Shown here piece by piece: positions 9,154-15,819 of a stretch of DNA of 64,000 nt (its first letter is position 1; every line of letters starts with the position of its first letter). The position numbers and the translations under genes are program-made. Source of the stretch: GCA-003244245 sp036494005 (GTDB taxonomy: Bacteria; Actinomycetota; Actinomycetes; Mycobacteriales; Pseudonocardiaceae). The stretch covers positions 4,741-68,740 of the forward strand of contig DASXOV010000128.1 in the NCBI GenBank assembly GCA_036494005.1, read 5' to 3'. The notes beneath the pieces were generated by a model. The model did not search any database, was not told the origin of the DNA, and worked only from the letters and a program-made list of their open reading frames with translations.

Positions 9154-10121
9154 CGGCGCCCCTGAGCGGCGAGCCCCTGGGCGGCGAGCCCTTGGGCGGC
9201 GAAGGCCTCCTCGGCCCCCGGGACGTCGAACACCCCGGCCGACCGGCAGATCCGCACCGTCGCCTGGCAGATGTCCTGGATCCGGCCGGCATCGGCCTCG
9301 CCATAGCAGTCCCGCACCACGTCATCAGCGGTGTGCCGGTGCAGCCCGGCGAGTTGCAGCGACGAGCGGACCGGGCCGGTGTCCCAGTCCAGGCAGCCGC
9401 GGATCAGCACCGGCATCAGCCGAGCCACCCGAGGGCGCAGGGACCTGCTCAGCTGCGCCCACAGTTCGTGGAAGAACATCGCGAAGAACCGGTGGTGGCG
9501 GCCCTCGTCCCTGGCATGATCCCGCATCAGCTCGCGGACCGTGCTGACCACGGACCGATCGCCGGGCAGTTCGTTGAGCACCGCGGTGATGAGGGTCTCG
9601 AACACCACGACCTGCAGCAGCTCGGCCAGTCGCGGCTCGTCGGGCAGCAACCGCCGCCCGGCGGCCACCAGCCCGTCGACCAGTCCCCCGTAGTCCCAGT
9701 CCGGGATCGGGATCGCGGTCGCCGCGGCGATCTGGTCGGCCAGATCGAGGCTGTACAGCGCGTGATAACCCTCGTCGCAGTAGACCTTGAACGCGTCCAG
9801 CCGCACGGCGGCGGGCAGATCCAGCCCGGCGCGACCAGTGGCGATCAGCTCCGCCGCGCGGTTGACGATCCGGGTCTCCAGGTGGGTGGTGGACAGCAGG
9901 AACTGATACAGCTGGCGAACCGTGAGTTCGGTGCGCCGCTGCGGTGGCAGTTCGCGGACCGCCTCGTGGCCGAGGTGCGGTACCAGTTGCGCGGGAAAGA
10001 ACACCGTGCCGTCCTCACCCGCTGCGCCGTCCTCAACCTCACCGAGCACCCGGCGGACCCCGGTCCGGACACCCGCCGCCTGGTACCACTGCGCCAGGGG
10101 ACCCCCGGCGTCGGCGTACAT
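9150..10121 (-). CDS. AurF-like diiron N-oxygenase
   Basis: 323 residues from the ATG at 10121, which is preceded by GGGGGAG 6 nt upstream. The open frame extends further upstream but only as an antisense shadow of the aminotransferase. Diiron ligand motifs are visible: LSTTHLETRIVN, a YCDEGYHALYS segment, VFETLITAVLNE, and RDHARDEGRHHRFFAMFFHE. This four-helix pattern matches the AurF/CmlI arylamine oxygenases, which convert aryl amines to hydroxylamine, nitroso or nitro compounds. It is 17 nt downstream of the PLP enzyme and overlaps the TDO start. A natural substrate would be an aryl amine such as kynurenine or a derivative (inference). Its C-terminus carries a three-fold AAQGL repeat. Confidence 0.75.
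   Translation of the reverse strand: MYADAGGPLAQWYQAAGVRTGVRRVLGEVEDGAAGEDGTVFFPAQLVPHLGHEAVRELPPQRRTELTVRQLYQFLLSTTHLETRIVNRAAELIATGRAGLDLPAAVRLDAFKVYCDEGYHALYSLDLADQIAAATAIPIPDWDYGGLVDGLVAAGRRLLPDEPRLAELLQVVVFETLITAVLNELPGDRSVVSTVRELMRDHARDEGRHHRFFAMFFHELWAQLSRSLRPRVARLMPVLIRGCLDWDTGPVRSSLQLAGLHRHTADDVVRDCYGEADAGRIQDICQATVRICRSAGVFDVPGAEEAFAAQGLAAQGLAAQGRR
9162..9206 (-). repeat. 15-bp x 3 tandem repeat at the 3' end of the AurF-like gene
   Basis: Three 15-bp units of the type CTGGGCGGCGAGCCC encode tandem AAQGL-type pentapeptides immediately before the stop codon. The unit preserves the reading frame. Confidence 0.9.
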
Positions 10122-10138
10122 CCACAGCTCCCCCGGCC

Positions 10139-11407
10139 TCAGGCGCCGGGCTTGACGCGAACGGGATCGGGAGTGGCGAGCCGGCCGAGCTCCTCGCCGA
10201 GCCGGTTGATGCCGTCGCGCACCACCGCCGGATCGGTGGTGTGGCAGATCCGGAACCAGCCGGGGTCGGGGCAGCCGAAGGAGCCGCCGGGCAGGATGTT
10301 CACCCGCGTGACGTCCCAGATGTGGCGCCACAGCGCCTGTTCGGCGTCGAAGGTGGCGGCTGGCAGCCAGCTGCGCAGATCCGCCCAGATGGAGAACCCG
10401 GCGCCGGCGGGTATCTGCGGGATGCCGTACCGGGTGAGCAGCCCGGCGGCCCGCTGGTGGGAGCGACGCAACCGGTTGCGGTGCTCGGCGAGGAACCTGC
10501 CGACCCAGCCCTGGCCGGCGAGCAGTTCGCGCAGCAGCCGCTGGGTGTCGGTGGAGACCGGCGCGAAGTAGGCGAGCGCCCGTGCGGCGGCCCGCACCTC
10601 GGGATGGCTGGTGTGCAGCACGCCGACCTTGAGCCCGGACAGGCCGAAGTCCTTGGCGAACCCCCACACCACGTGGACCCGCTCGGCGTGCTCGGTGCCG
10701 AGCACCGGGTCCAGCGCGCCGACGAAGGGATCGGGCCCGAACACCGAGTTGGCGTATATCTCGTCGACGATGAGGTCGACGTCGTGGCGCCGCGCCACCT
10801 CGCGCAGCTCGCGCAGGACGCGGCCGGGGTGCACGTGCCCCACCGGGTTGTCCGGCGAGGTCACCGCGACGGCACGGACGGTCACGCCGTCGGCGCGGGC
10901 CCGGCTCAGCGCGCGGTCGATCATCGCCGGGTCGAGCCGGAATCCGGTGGCACCGTCCAGGGGCACCCGGATCAGCCGGGCCCCGGACCGCCCGGCCAGG
11001 TCGACGTCGAGTGCGCTGTAGTACGGGGCGGGCACGATGATGGCCTCACCCGGGTCGCACAGCACGCTGGCGATGACGTCCAGCGCCCCGGTGGCGCCGC
11101 TGACCACCACCAGGTCGTCGGGATCCACCTCGGCACGCCAGCACCGCCCGAGGAAGGCGGCGATCGCGGTGCGCAGCGCCGGGGTGCCGTGCAGCGGGCC
11201 GTAGTGGGTGTCCTCGGCGCGCACCGGCCGGGTAGCGGTGAGCCTGGGGGCGAGCAGGTCCCAGACCAGGCGGTTCTCCGCGGTGCCGAGGTTGAGGTAG
11301 CCGCCCGGGTTGTGCTCCGGGTGGTACGGGTCGGCCTGGGCGCGGAAATGGGCGGTGGCGATGGCGGGTGACTGGGCGGCTAGCAGGGCTGCGCGCTGGG
11401 ACACCAT
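10139..11407 (-). CDS. ACC-synthase-like PLP-dependent aminotransferase (class I/II)
   Basis: 422 residues from the ATG at 11407, which overlaps the SDR stop (TGATG). The N-terminal GGYLNLGTAENRLVWDLL is typical of the 1-aminocyclopropane-1-carboxylate-synthase-like subgroup. Other fold-type I marks are DTHYGPLHGTPALRTAI, VVSGATGALDVIASVLCDPG, VTSPDNPVGHV, DLIVDEIYANSVF and the PLP-lysine segment GFAKDFGLSGLKVG. Members of this subgroup include transaminases, C-S lyases and beta- or gamma-eliminating enzymes. In this operon it could transaminate kynurenine or an N-oxidised derivative, which would favour spontaneous ring closure to a quinoline (inference). Substrate specificity cannot be read from the sequence. 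Confidence 0.8.
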   Translation of the reverse strand: MVSQRAALLAAQSPAIATAHFRAQADPYHPEHNPGGYLNLGTAENRLVWDLLAPRLTATRPVRAEDTHYGPLHGTPALRTAIAAFLGRCWRAEVDPDDLVVVSGATGALDVIASVLCDPGEAIIVPAPYYSALDVDLAGRSGARLIRVPLDGATGFRLDPAMIDRALSRARADGVTVRAVAVTSPDNPVGHVHPGRVLRELREVARRHDVDLIVDEIYANSVFGPDPFVGALDPVLGTEHAERVHVVWGFAKDFGLSGLKVGVLHTSHPEVRAAARALAYFAPVSTDTQRLLRELLAGQGWVGRFLAEHRNRLRRSHQRAAGLLTRYGIPQIPAGAGFSIWADLRSWLPAATFDAEQALWRHIWDVTRVNILPGGSFGCPDPGWFRICHTTDPAVVRDGINRLGEELGRLATPDPVRVKPGA

Positions 11408-12246
11408 CACTCGCCCCGCAGCGTGGCCCGGGCATCCTCCTCGGCCCAGCCGGTGAGCAGACCGGGGTGCGACCCCAGGCCCATCGACGCGTCGATCACC
11501 GCGCCGTGCAGCACCTGGGCCTCGTCGCTGGCCAGCCACCACACCACCTCGGCGATCTCGGCCGGTTGGATCAGCCGGCCCTGCGGCAGCCTGGCCTCCA
11601 GGTCCCGCCGGCGCTGCTCGGGCAGGCCCGCCAGGGTGCTCTGCTGCAGCATGGTCGTGTCCACCGCACCGGGACAGATCGCGAACACCCCGACCGGCTG
11701 GTGCGCCAGCTCGGCGGCCAGATGCTTGGTCAGGTAGGCCAGCGCGGCCTTGCTCATGCCGTCGGCGGCTTCGAAACCGGGAAAGGCCGCCACTCCGCCG
11801 CCCACGCTGGAGACGTTGACGATCGTGCCGTGGCCCTGGTCGAGCATCCCGGGCAGCAGCTGGCGGATCAGCCACAGCGGCCCGACACTGTTGATCCACA
11901 GGAAGGCCGCCTCCCGGCGGCGATCGGGACCCGGCACGTACTGCTCGATCGACTTGGAGCCCACCGCGGCGTTGTTGACCAGCACGTCGACCTGGCCGGG
12001 AAGCTGCTGGACCAGGCATTCGTGGCTGGACCAGTTGCCCTGGTCGAACTCGAACGCCTCCACGTCCCAGCCGTGCGCGGACAGTTCGGCCACGGTGGCC
12101 AGGGCGCGTTGCTGGCCGGTGCGGTAGGTGAACCACACCTGGTCACCACCGCGGGCGAATCGCTCCACGGTGGCCCGGCCGATACCGCTCGAACCTCCGG
12201 TGATCAGCACCCGGCGGGACCTGGGCTGGGGCCTGGGCTCGGACAT
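11407..12246 (-). CDS. Short-chain dehydrogenase/reductase with altered catalytic Tyr
   Basis: 279 residues from the ATG at 12246, 4 nt after the hydrolase stop. The Rossmann motif TGGSSGIG, the LVNNAAVGS segment, the NVSS serine and the C-terminal ICPGAVDTTM turn identify a classical SDR. The catalytic YxxxK position reads D-G-M-S-K: the Lys is kept but the Tyr is Asp (codon GAC on the minus strand near 11765). Classical SDRs need that Tyr for hydride-transfer acid/base chemistry. The protein may therefore be a structural or binding partner, use another residue, or catalyse a non-redox step. It is second in the kynurenine-type operon and coupled to the PLP enzyme. Confidence 0.8.
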   Translation of the reverse strand: MSEPRPQPRSRRVLITGGSSGIGRATVERFARGGDQVWFTYRTGQQRALATVAELSAHGWDVEAFEFDQGNWSSHECLVQQLPGQVDVLVNNAAVGSKSIEQYVPGPDRRREAAFLWINSVGPLWLIRQLLPGMLDQGHGTIVNVSSVGGGVAAFPGFEAADGMSKAALAYLTKHLAAELAHQPVGVFAICPGAVDTTMLQQSTLAGLPEQRRRDLEARLPQGRLIQPAEIAEVVWWLASDEAQVLHGAVIDASMGLGSHPGLLTGWAEEDARATLRGE

Positions 12247-12250
12247 CCGG

Positions 12251-13243
12251 TCACGCCCGCTTCGCCGTGGCCTGCGCGCCCAGCCCCATCTTGCCCAGCC
12301 CCATCTGGGCGAAGACGGCGCGGCCCACCATGTCCCGTGAATCACCCAAACCCAGCGGCAGATCGAAGTGGTTGCGCGCGGGCACCACCAGATCGACGAC
12401 CGGGGACCCTAGTTCAGCCACGGTACTCACCAGCTCCTCGTGTTCGTCGGCGAACGCCACCGTCTCATTGCTGCCGCGGGCCACCACCAACGGCGGCAGA
12501 CCGGCCCGCAACTGCCGGACCGGGCTGTTGCGGGCGGCCTCGTCGATGCTCAGGCCGATCGCGTCGCCGACACAGGTGTGCCGCAACGGCTCCAGCTCGT
12601 AGATCCCGCTGAGCAGGGTGGCCCCCCGGATGACGTCCCGTGGGCGCAGACCGGCAGGCAACCAGTCCTCCAGCAGGCACATCGCCACTAGGTGCGCTCC
12701 CGCCGAGCTGCCCGACAGGTGGACCCGTTTCGGATCGATCCCCAGCTCGACGGCGTGGCGGCGCAACCAGAGCACGCCCCGGCGCACCATCGCCACGATC
12801 TCGTCCAGCCGGTGCCGCGGGGCCAGGCCGTACCCCAGCGCGGCGAACGCACTGCCGTGGGACAGCAGACCGGGAGCCGCGAAGGACGACTCCGCCTCGC
12901 TGAGCTCCTGCCAGTAGCCGCCGTGGATGAAGACGTGCAGCGGCGCGTTCGGCGCCGGCGCGTTCGACAGCGGCGCGTGGAAGAAGTGCAGCACCTCGGC
13001 GCGGTCCGGTCCGTAGCGCAGCGCCAGCCAGGGAAACCGGTCGCGGGCCTGGGCGGACCGTTCCGCGTACTGCCGCAGGTAGCGGCCCAGGTTCGGCACG
13101 CAACTGCTCGGCGTGTACGCGCAGTCCCGCGCGGCCCGGTCGGTGTCCCAGGGACGCGCGGGGCGCCACCGTCGGGGCGCCCCGCGCAGCCCGGCCACCC
13201 CGGCTGGCCCCCGGCTCTCGATGACCGTCTCAGCGATCTGCAT
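12251..13243 (-). CDS. Kynurenine-formamidase-like alpha/beta hydrolase
   Basis: 330 residues if started at the ATG at 13243, about 35 longer at the N-terminus than usual arylformamidases; a later start is possible. The oxyanion motif HVFIHGGYWQELS is characteristic of the kynurenine formamidase branch. The nucleophile elbow is LSGSSAGAHL, and the late ARNHFDLPLGLG supplies the His. These enzymes hydrolyse N-formylkynurenine to kynurenine. Its position as first gene of an operon that ends with TDO fits that reaction well. It is preceded by a 220-nt leader that holds a strong hairpin. Confidence 0.75.
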   Translation of the reverse strand: MQIAETVIESRGPAGVAGLRGAPRRWRPARPWDTDRAARDCAYTPSSCVPNLGRYLRQYAERSAQARDRFPWLALRYGPDRAEVLHFFHAPLSNAPAPNAPLHVFIHGGYWQELSEAESSFAAPGLLSHGSAFAALGYGLAPRHRLDEIVAMVRRGVLWLRRHAVELGIDPKRVHLSGSSAGAHLVAMCLLEDWLPAGLRPRDVIRGATLLSGIYELEPLRHTCVGDAIGLSIDEAARNSPVRQLRAGLPPLVVARGSNETVAFADEHEELVSTVAELGSPVVDLVVPARNHFDLPLGLGDSRDMVGRAVFAQMGLGKMGLGAQATAKRA

Positions 13244-13300
13244 CTGCCCCTACGCCTCCGGACGTTCCAGCCGCCGTCACGACCGCTTCCTGCACAGATC

Positions 13301-13350
13301 CGGCTAGGCGCCCCCGCGCAGCGGTGGCGATCCGAAGGGGCGCCTAGCCG
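13301..13350 (-). promoter_or_regulatory. 14-bp inverted repeat in the leader of the kynurenine-type operon
   Basis: Perfect arms CGGCTAGGCGCCCC (13301-13314) and GGGGCGCCTAGCCG (13337-13350) are separated by 22 nt. There is no T-run on either side, so an intrinsic terminator is not obvious. The position, 58-107 nt upstream of the hydrolase start, fits an attenuator or operator, or a terminator for the remnant MFS gene. Confidence 0.6.
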
Positions 13351-13447
13351 TGACCTCGACCGAGAGTGGCCACGGGACTCTGCCGACGCGACTCAGGTCC
13401 ACCCGTGACCACCTCCTCAATCTGCGAACACAGACTACATAGTAATT

Positions 13448-13488
13448 CTCAGTTGCGGAACTTATTAACCGTTTATTCCGCAACTGAG
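13448..13488. other. Palindrome with AT-rich centre at the MFS truncation point
   Basis: Arms CTCAGTTGCGGAA (13448-13460) and TTCCGCAACTGAG (13476-13488) are a perfect 13-bp inverted repeat around a 15-nt AT-rich centre, CTTATTAACCGTTTA. The TAA that ends the truncated MFS frame lies inside that centre. The layout resembles a recombinase core site or an element junction. It could also be a bidirectional terminator. Confidence 0.55.
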
Positions 13489-13917
13489 GATGTCGTCGGG
13501 TCTCCTATGTCGAAGGACCAGCGCGATGACAAGGACCGCGACGGCCTGGGCGAGCTCGCACCCGATCATGACCCGGCGCAGGTCGAACCGATCGCTGAGC
13601 ACCCCGGTCAGCGGCCCCAGCAGCGCCGGCGCGAAGTCACCGACCAGCAACAGCGCGGCCACCGCGAAGGCCCGCCCGGTGCCATCGGCAACGTAGAGCA
13701 GCAGAGCGACCAGGCTGAGCGAGCTCCCGAACATGGAGACCGCCCGAGACAGCCACAGCCAGCGAAACGCGATGTTGGAGCGCAGCGCCGCGCCACGTGG
13801 TGTCGCAGTCGCACCGCTTGACTCATGGTCGGACAACGCGCTCGCCCGCGTCTCCCCCACCACCGAGAGCTGCGACACGACTGTCTGCGAGTACTCGCCT
13901 TGCCTCGGACGAGTCAA
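13465..13917 (-). pseudogene. MFS transporter, truncated after about four membrane segments
   Basis: The frame encodes the N-terminal third of an MFS permease: FRWLWLSRAVSMFGSSLSLV (TM1), AVAALLLVGDFAPALLG with GVLSDRFDLRRVM (the TM2-3 loop motif), and AQAVAVLVIALVL (TM4). It then ends abruptly with a short unrelated tail at 13465. Full MFS proteins have 12 segments and about 400 residues, so this is a 3'-truncated remnant. The exact start is unclear: TTG at 13917, or a downstream GTG. The break coincides with the 13448-13488 palindrome, which suggests a recombination event removed the rest. It may once have been the exporter of the adjacent cluster (inference). Confidence 0.65.
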
Positions 13918-13952
13918 CGATAATGGGTCCAGAACGCTGCAGCGGAGTTCTC

Positions 13953-14098
13953 ATGAGCAACGAATACCTGGACGCCGGGACTGGCCGCCGCAGCGTGCGC
14001 AAGTCGTGCCTCAGCGGCGACCAAGGTGACTGCGTCCGATGGTGGCATTCCTGCGTGTCGCACGAGTCAGGACCCTTCGGTTCTGATAAGCGTCTGCT
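13953..14098 (+). pseudogene. DUF397 protein remnant with frameshift
   Basis: From the ATG at 13953 the frame reads VRKSCLSGDQGDCV, matching the DUF397 signature WRKSSYSGxxGDCVEVA. After about 14030 the similarity continues in another frame as CRTSQDPSVLISV, matching the family's VAVRDSKDPxGPVL ending. One indel near 14030 explains this. DUF397 genes in actinomycetes usually pair with an XRE-type HTH regulator. An HTH-bearing gene follows directly at 14099, but it is not of the usual XRE partner type. Confidence 0.55.
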
Positions 14099-14833
14099 AT
14101 GGCAGCCGATGTGACGCTCGACGACGATCTGCTCAGCCGGGTGCGGGAGCTACGCGCGGGGGGACGGTCGCCGAAGGAGATCGCCCGAGCCCTCGGCGTC
14201 CGTCCCGCCGCCGTTGCTCAGCTGGTAAGGACCCTCGCTCACCATGACGCGGCCGCGCAGCCGGAGCGGGCGGTGGTCGGGTGCTGGGTCAGCCCGGGCT
14301 GGAGCGCGGCGCTCACCGTGGAAGGGCACGAGGACTGGCCGGACGTCCCGATCTCCGACGGAGGTCCAGAGGGGGTCGCCAGCGTCGCCGTGGCGCGGCG
14401 GCACCGTCCACAGCGGGTATCGGTCTGCGGCTACCTCGTCGACGTGTACTGCCTCGGCGTCAAGAACGCGCTGGGGCCGCAGATCATGAACGAGCGGGAC
14501 CTGCCGGCTTTCCTACGCCGCTTCTTCGCCGCATTCGACGAGGTCGCGGCGCCACTGTCAGCACCGTTCGAACTGGCCCGTCACCTGGTGCACGGCGCGG
14601 CCGACTACGCCCGCCGGCTCGGCTTCGAACCCGCACCCGACTTCGAGCCGGCCGCAGGACACCTCGACCCGTGGCAGGAGACCAGCGCCATCACATTCGG
14701 GCGCCACGGCGTCCCGTACTACGTTTCAGGCCCCTACGACAACCCGGCCACCGTACTGCGGACGCTGCGCGACACCGTCGGTGACGGCAACTTCCAGTAC
14801 ATCGCGCCGATCGAGGCCACAACTCGCTGGTGA
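14099..14833 (+). CDS. HTH-containing hypothetical protein
   Basis: 244 residues from the ATG at 14099; no strong ribosome site is visible. Residues about 10-50 form a helix-turn-helix of the GRSPKEIARALGVRPAAVAQ type, like sigma-70 region 4 or resolvase HTHs. The rest is a conserved globular domain with CGYLVDVYCLGVKNALGP and a C-terminal YVSGPYDNPATVLRTL. I do not recognise a named family for the C-terminal domain. It lies between the DUF397 remnant and a stretch without convincing genes. DNA binding is likely from the HTH; a regulatory target is not evident. Confidence 0.65.
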   Translation: MAADVTLDDDLLSRVRELRAGGRSPKEIARALGVRPAAVAQLVRTLAHHDAAAQPERAVVGCWVSPGWSAALTVEGHEDWPDVPISDGGPEGVASVAVARRHRPQRVSVCGYLVDVYCLGVKNALGPQIMNERDLPAFLRRFFAAFDEVAAPLSAPFELARHLVHGAADYARRLGFEPAPDFEPAAGHLDPWQETSAITFGRHGVPYYVSGPYDNPATVLRTLRDTVGDGNFQYIAPIEATTRW

Positions 14834-15245
14834 CCCGCGGCAACGGTCAACACCGTGGCATAGCCGGGCGTGCACAATCGCCTGCGAAGGATGGCGCCGC
14901 ACTCAAGCGGGATGACGAGGTTCCGGTACCCAGCCTCGACACCCTGAAGGATCAAATCCGGGAGTCCCTGGACGCATCCGACTATCCGAAAGGTCTGCAG
15001 GGCATCGGAATCCGCCGCGACGATCCTCTGCCAGACCAGTCACCTGATGGCCGGCTTCAATGGGATCACGGCACAGCAGGCGCTGGGTCAGCGCATCAGC
15101 CCACCGCGATTGCCGCGCTGACCGTCGCCGCCGCCTGACGGCTCCGGCGAGCCCGAGGCACGGTGTCGGCAGGACCATGACGCTCGGCGGATGAGGCGAG
15201 TCCTGCTTGGGCGCGACGTCCGTTTCGCTGGGTGTTCCCGCTCGG
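14834..15245. other. No confident gene
   Basis: This 412-nt stretch contains short frames on both strands, including one of 102 codons at 14830-15138, but none has a clear ribosome site, consistent codon bias or a recognisable motif. A minus-strand frame near 14734-14955 (GYRNLVIPLECGAILRR) could be a decayed gene. I see no tRNA, terminator or repeat here. Confidence 0.4.
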
Positions 15246-15674
15246 TCATCGGGGCGGCGCAGGCTGCTCGTGAGCGCTGTCGACATCGCGGCCGTGCATG
15301 CCGGGCTCCGTGCCGATGCCCCAGCTGATCACCCGGCGCGGGTGAATCCGGATGATCTCCGGGCTGGTGTGGCCCGACATCGGCTGCTGATCGACGAGCG
15401 CCTCCGCGTCACCACGGATCTCCACCCCGCGCACCGTCCAGGGATTGCGGGACACCAGATCGTCGACGACCAGGGCCACTACACCGTTCGCGGCCACATT
15501 GTGGAATTTCCGGGTGGCACCGAGCGCAAGGCCACCGATGTCGATGGTCCCAGTCTCCTCGTTGTACCGGAAGCCCACCGGGTTGTTCTGCAGTGATCCA
15601 TCCGGGCGGCGGGTAGCCAGCCGACCGAGCGGTTGACTCGCCAGGTAGTCGCGTTCTTCCGAGGTGAGAGTCAT
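15246..15674 (-). CDS. PPOX-class F420-dependent or flavin oxidoreductase family protein
   Basis: 142 residues, the usual size of the split-barrel PPOX/F420 family. The N-terminus MTLTSEERDYLASQPLGRLA, the TRRPDGSLQNNPVGFRYNEE strand pair, DIGGLALGATRKFHNV (cofactor phosphate-binding region) and VALVVDDLVSRNPWTVRGV are family signatures. The C-terminal IIRIHPRRVISWGI closes the barrel. These proteins bind F420 or FMN and reduce diverse substrates, and the specific reaction is unknown. It is divergent from the formate dehydrogenase operon with a 145-nt gap. Confidence 0.85.
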   Translation of the reverse strand: MTLTSEERDYLASQPLGRLATRRPDGSLQNNPVGFRYNEETGTIDIGGLALGATRKFHNVAANGVVALVVDDLVSRNPWTVRGVEIRGDAEALVDQQPMSGHTSPEIIRIHPRRVISWGIGTEPGMHGRDVDSAHEQPAPPR

Positions 15675-15819
15675 GCAGCCATCGTGCCGCCTCTACCATG
15701 GCTGAGGTCAAGGGAAAACGGCTCGACCCGCACGCCGATGGTTCATGCCAGGCAGCGGCCACTCCGCGCATCCGCCGGTTGCGAGGTTTCGCTGCAGGCT
15801 CGCCGGGTAGTACGACAGC

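Noticed and set aside
10122..10667. Long upstream extension of the AurF-like gene
   Set aside because: It is Arg/Pro-rich antisense-type sequence across the aminotransferase; a good ribosome site supports the ATG at 10121.
14830..15138. A 102-codon frame on the plus strand
   Set aside because: No ribosome site, motif or coding bias; treated as non-coding or decayed.
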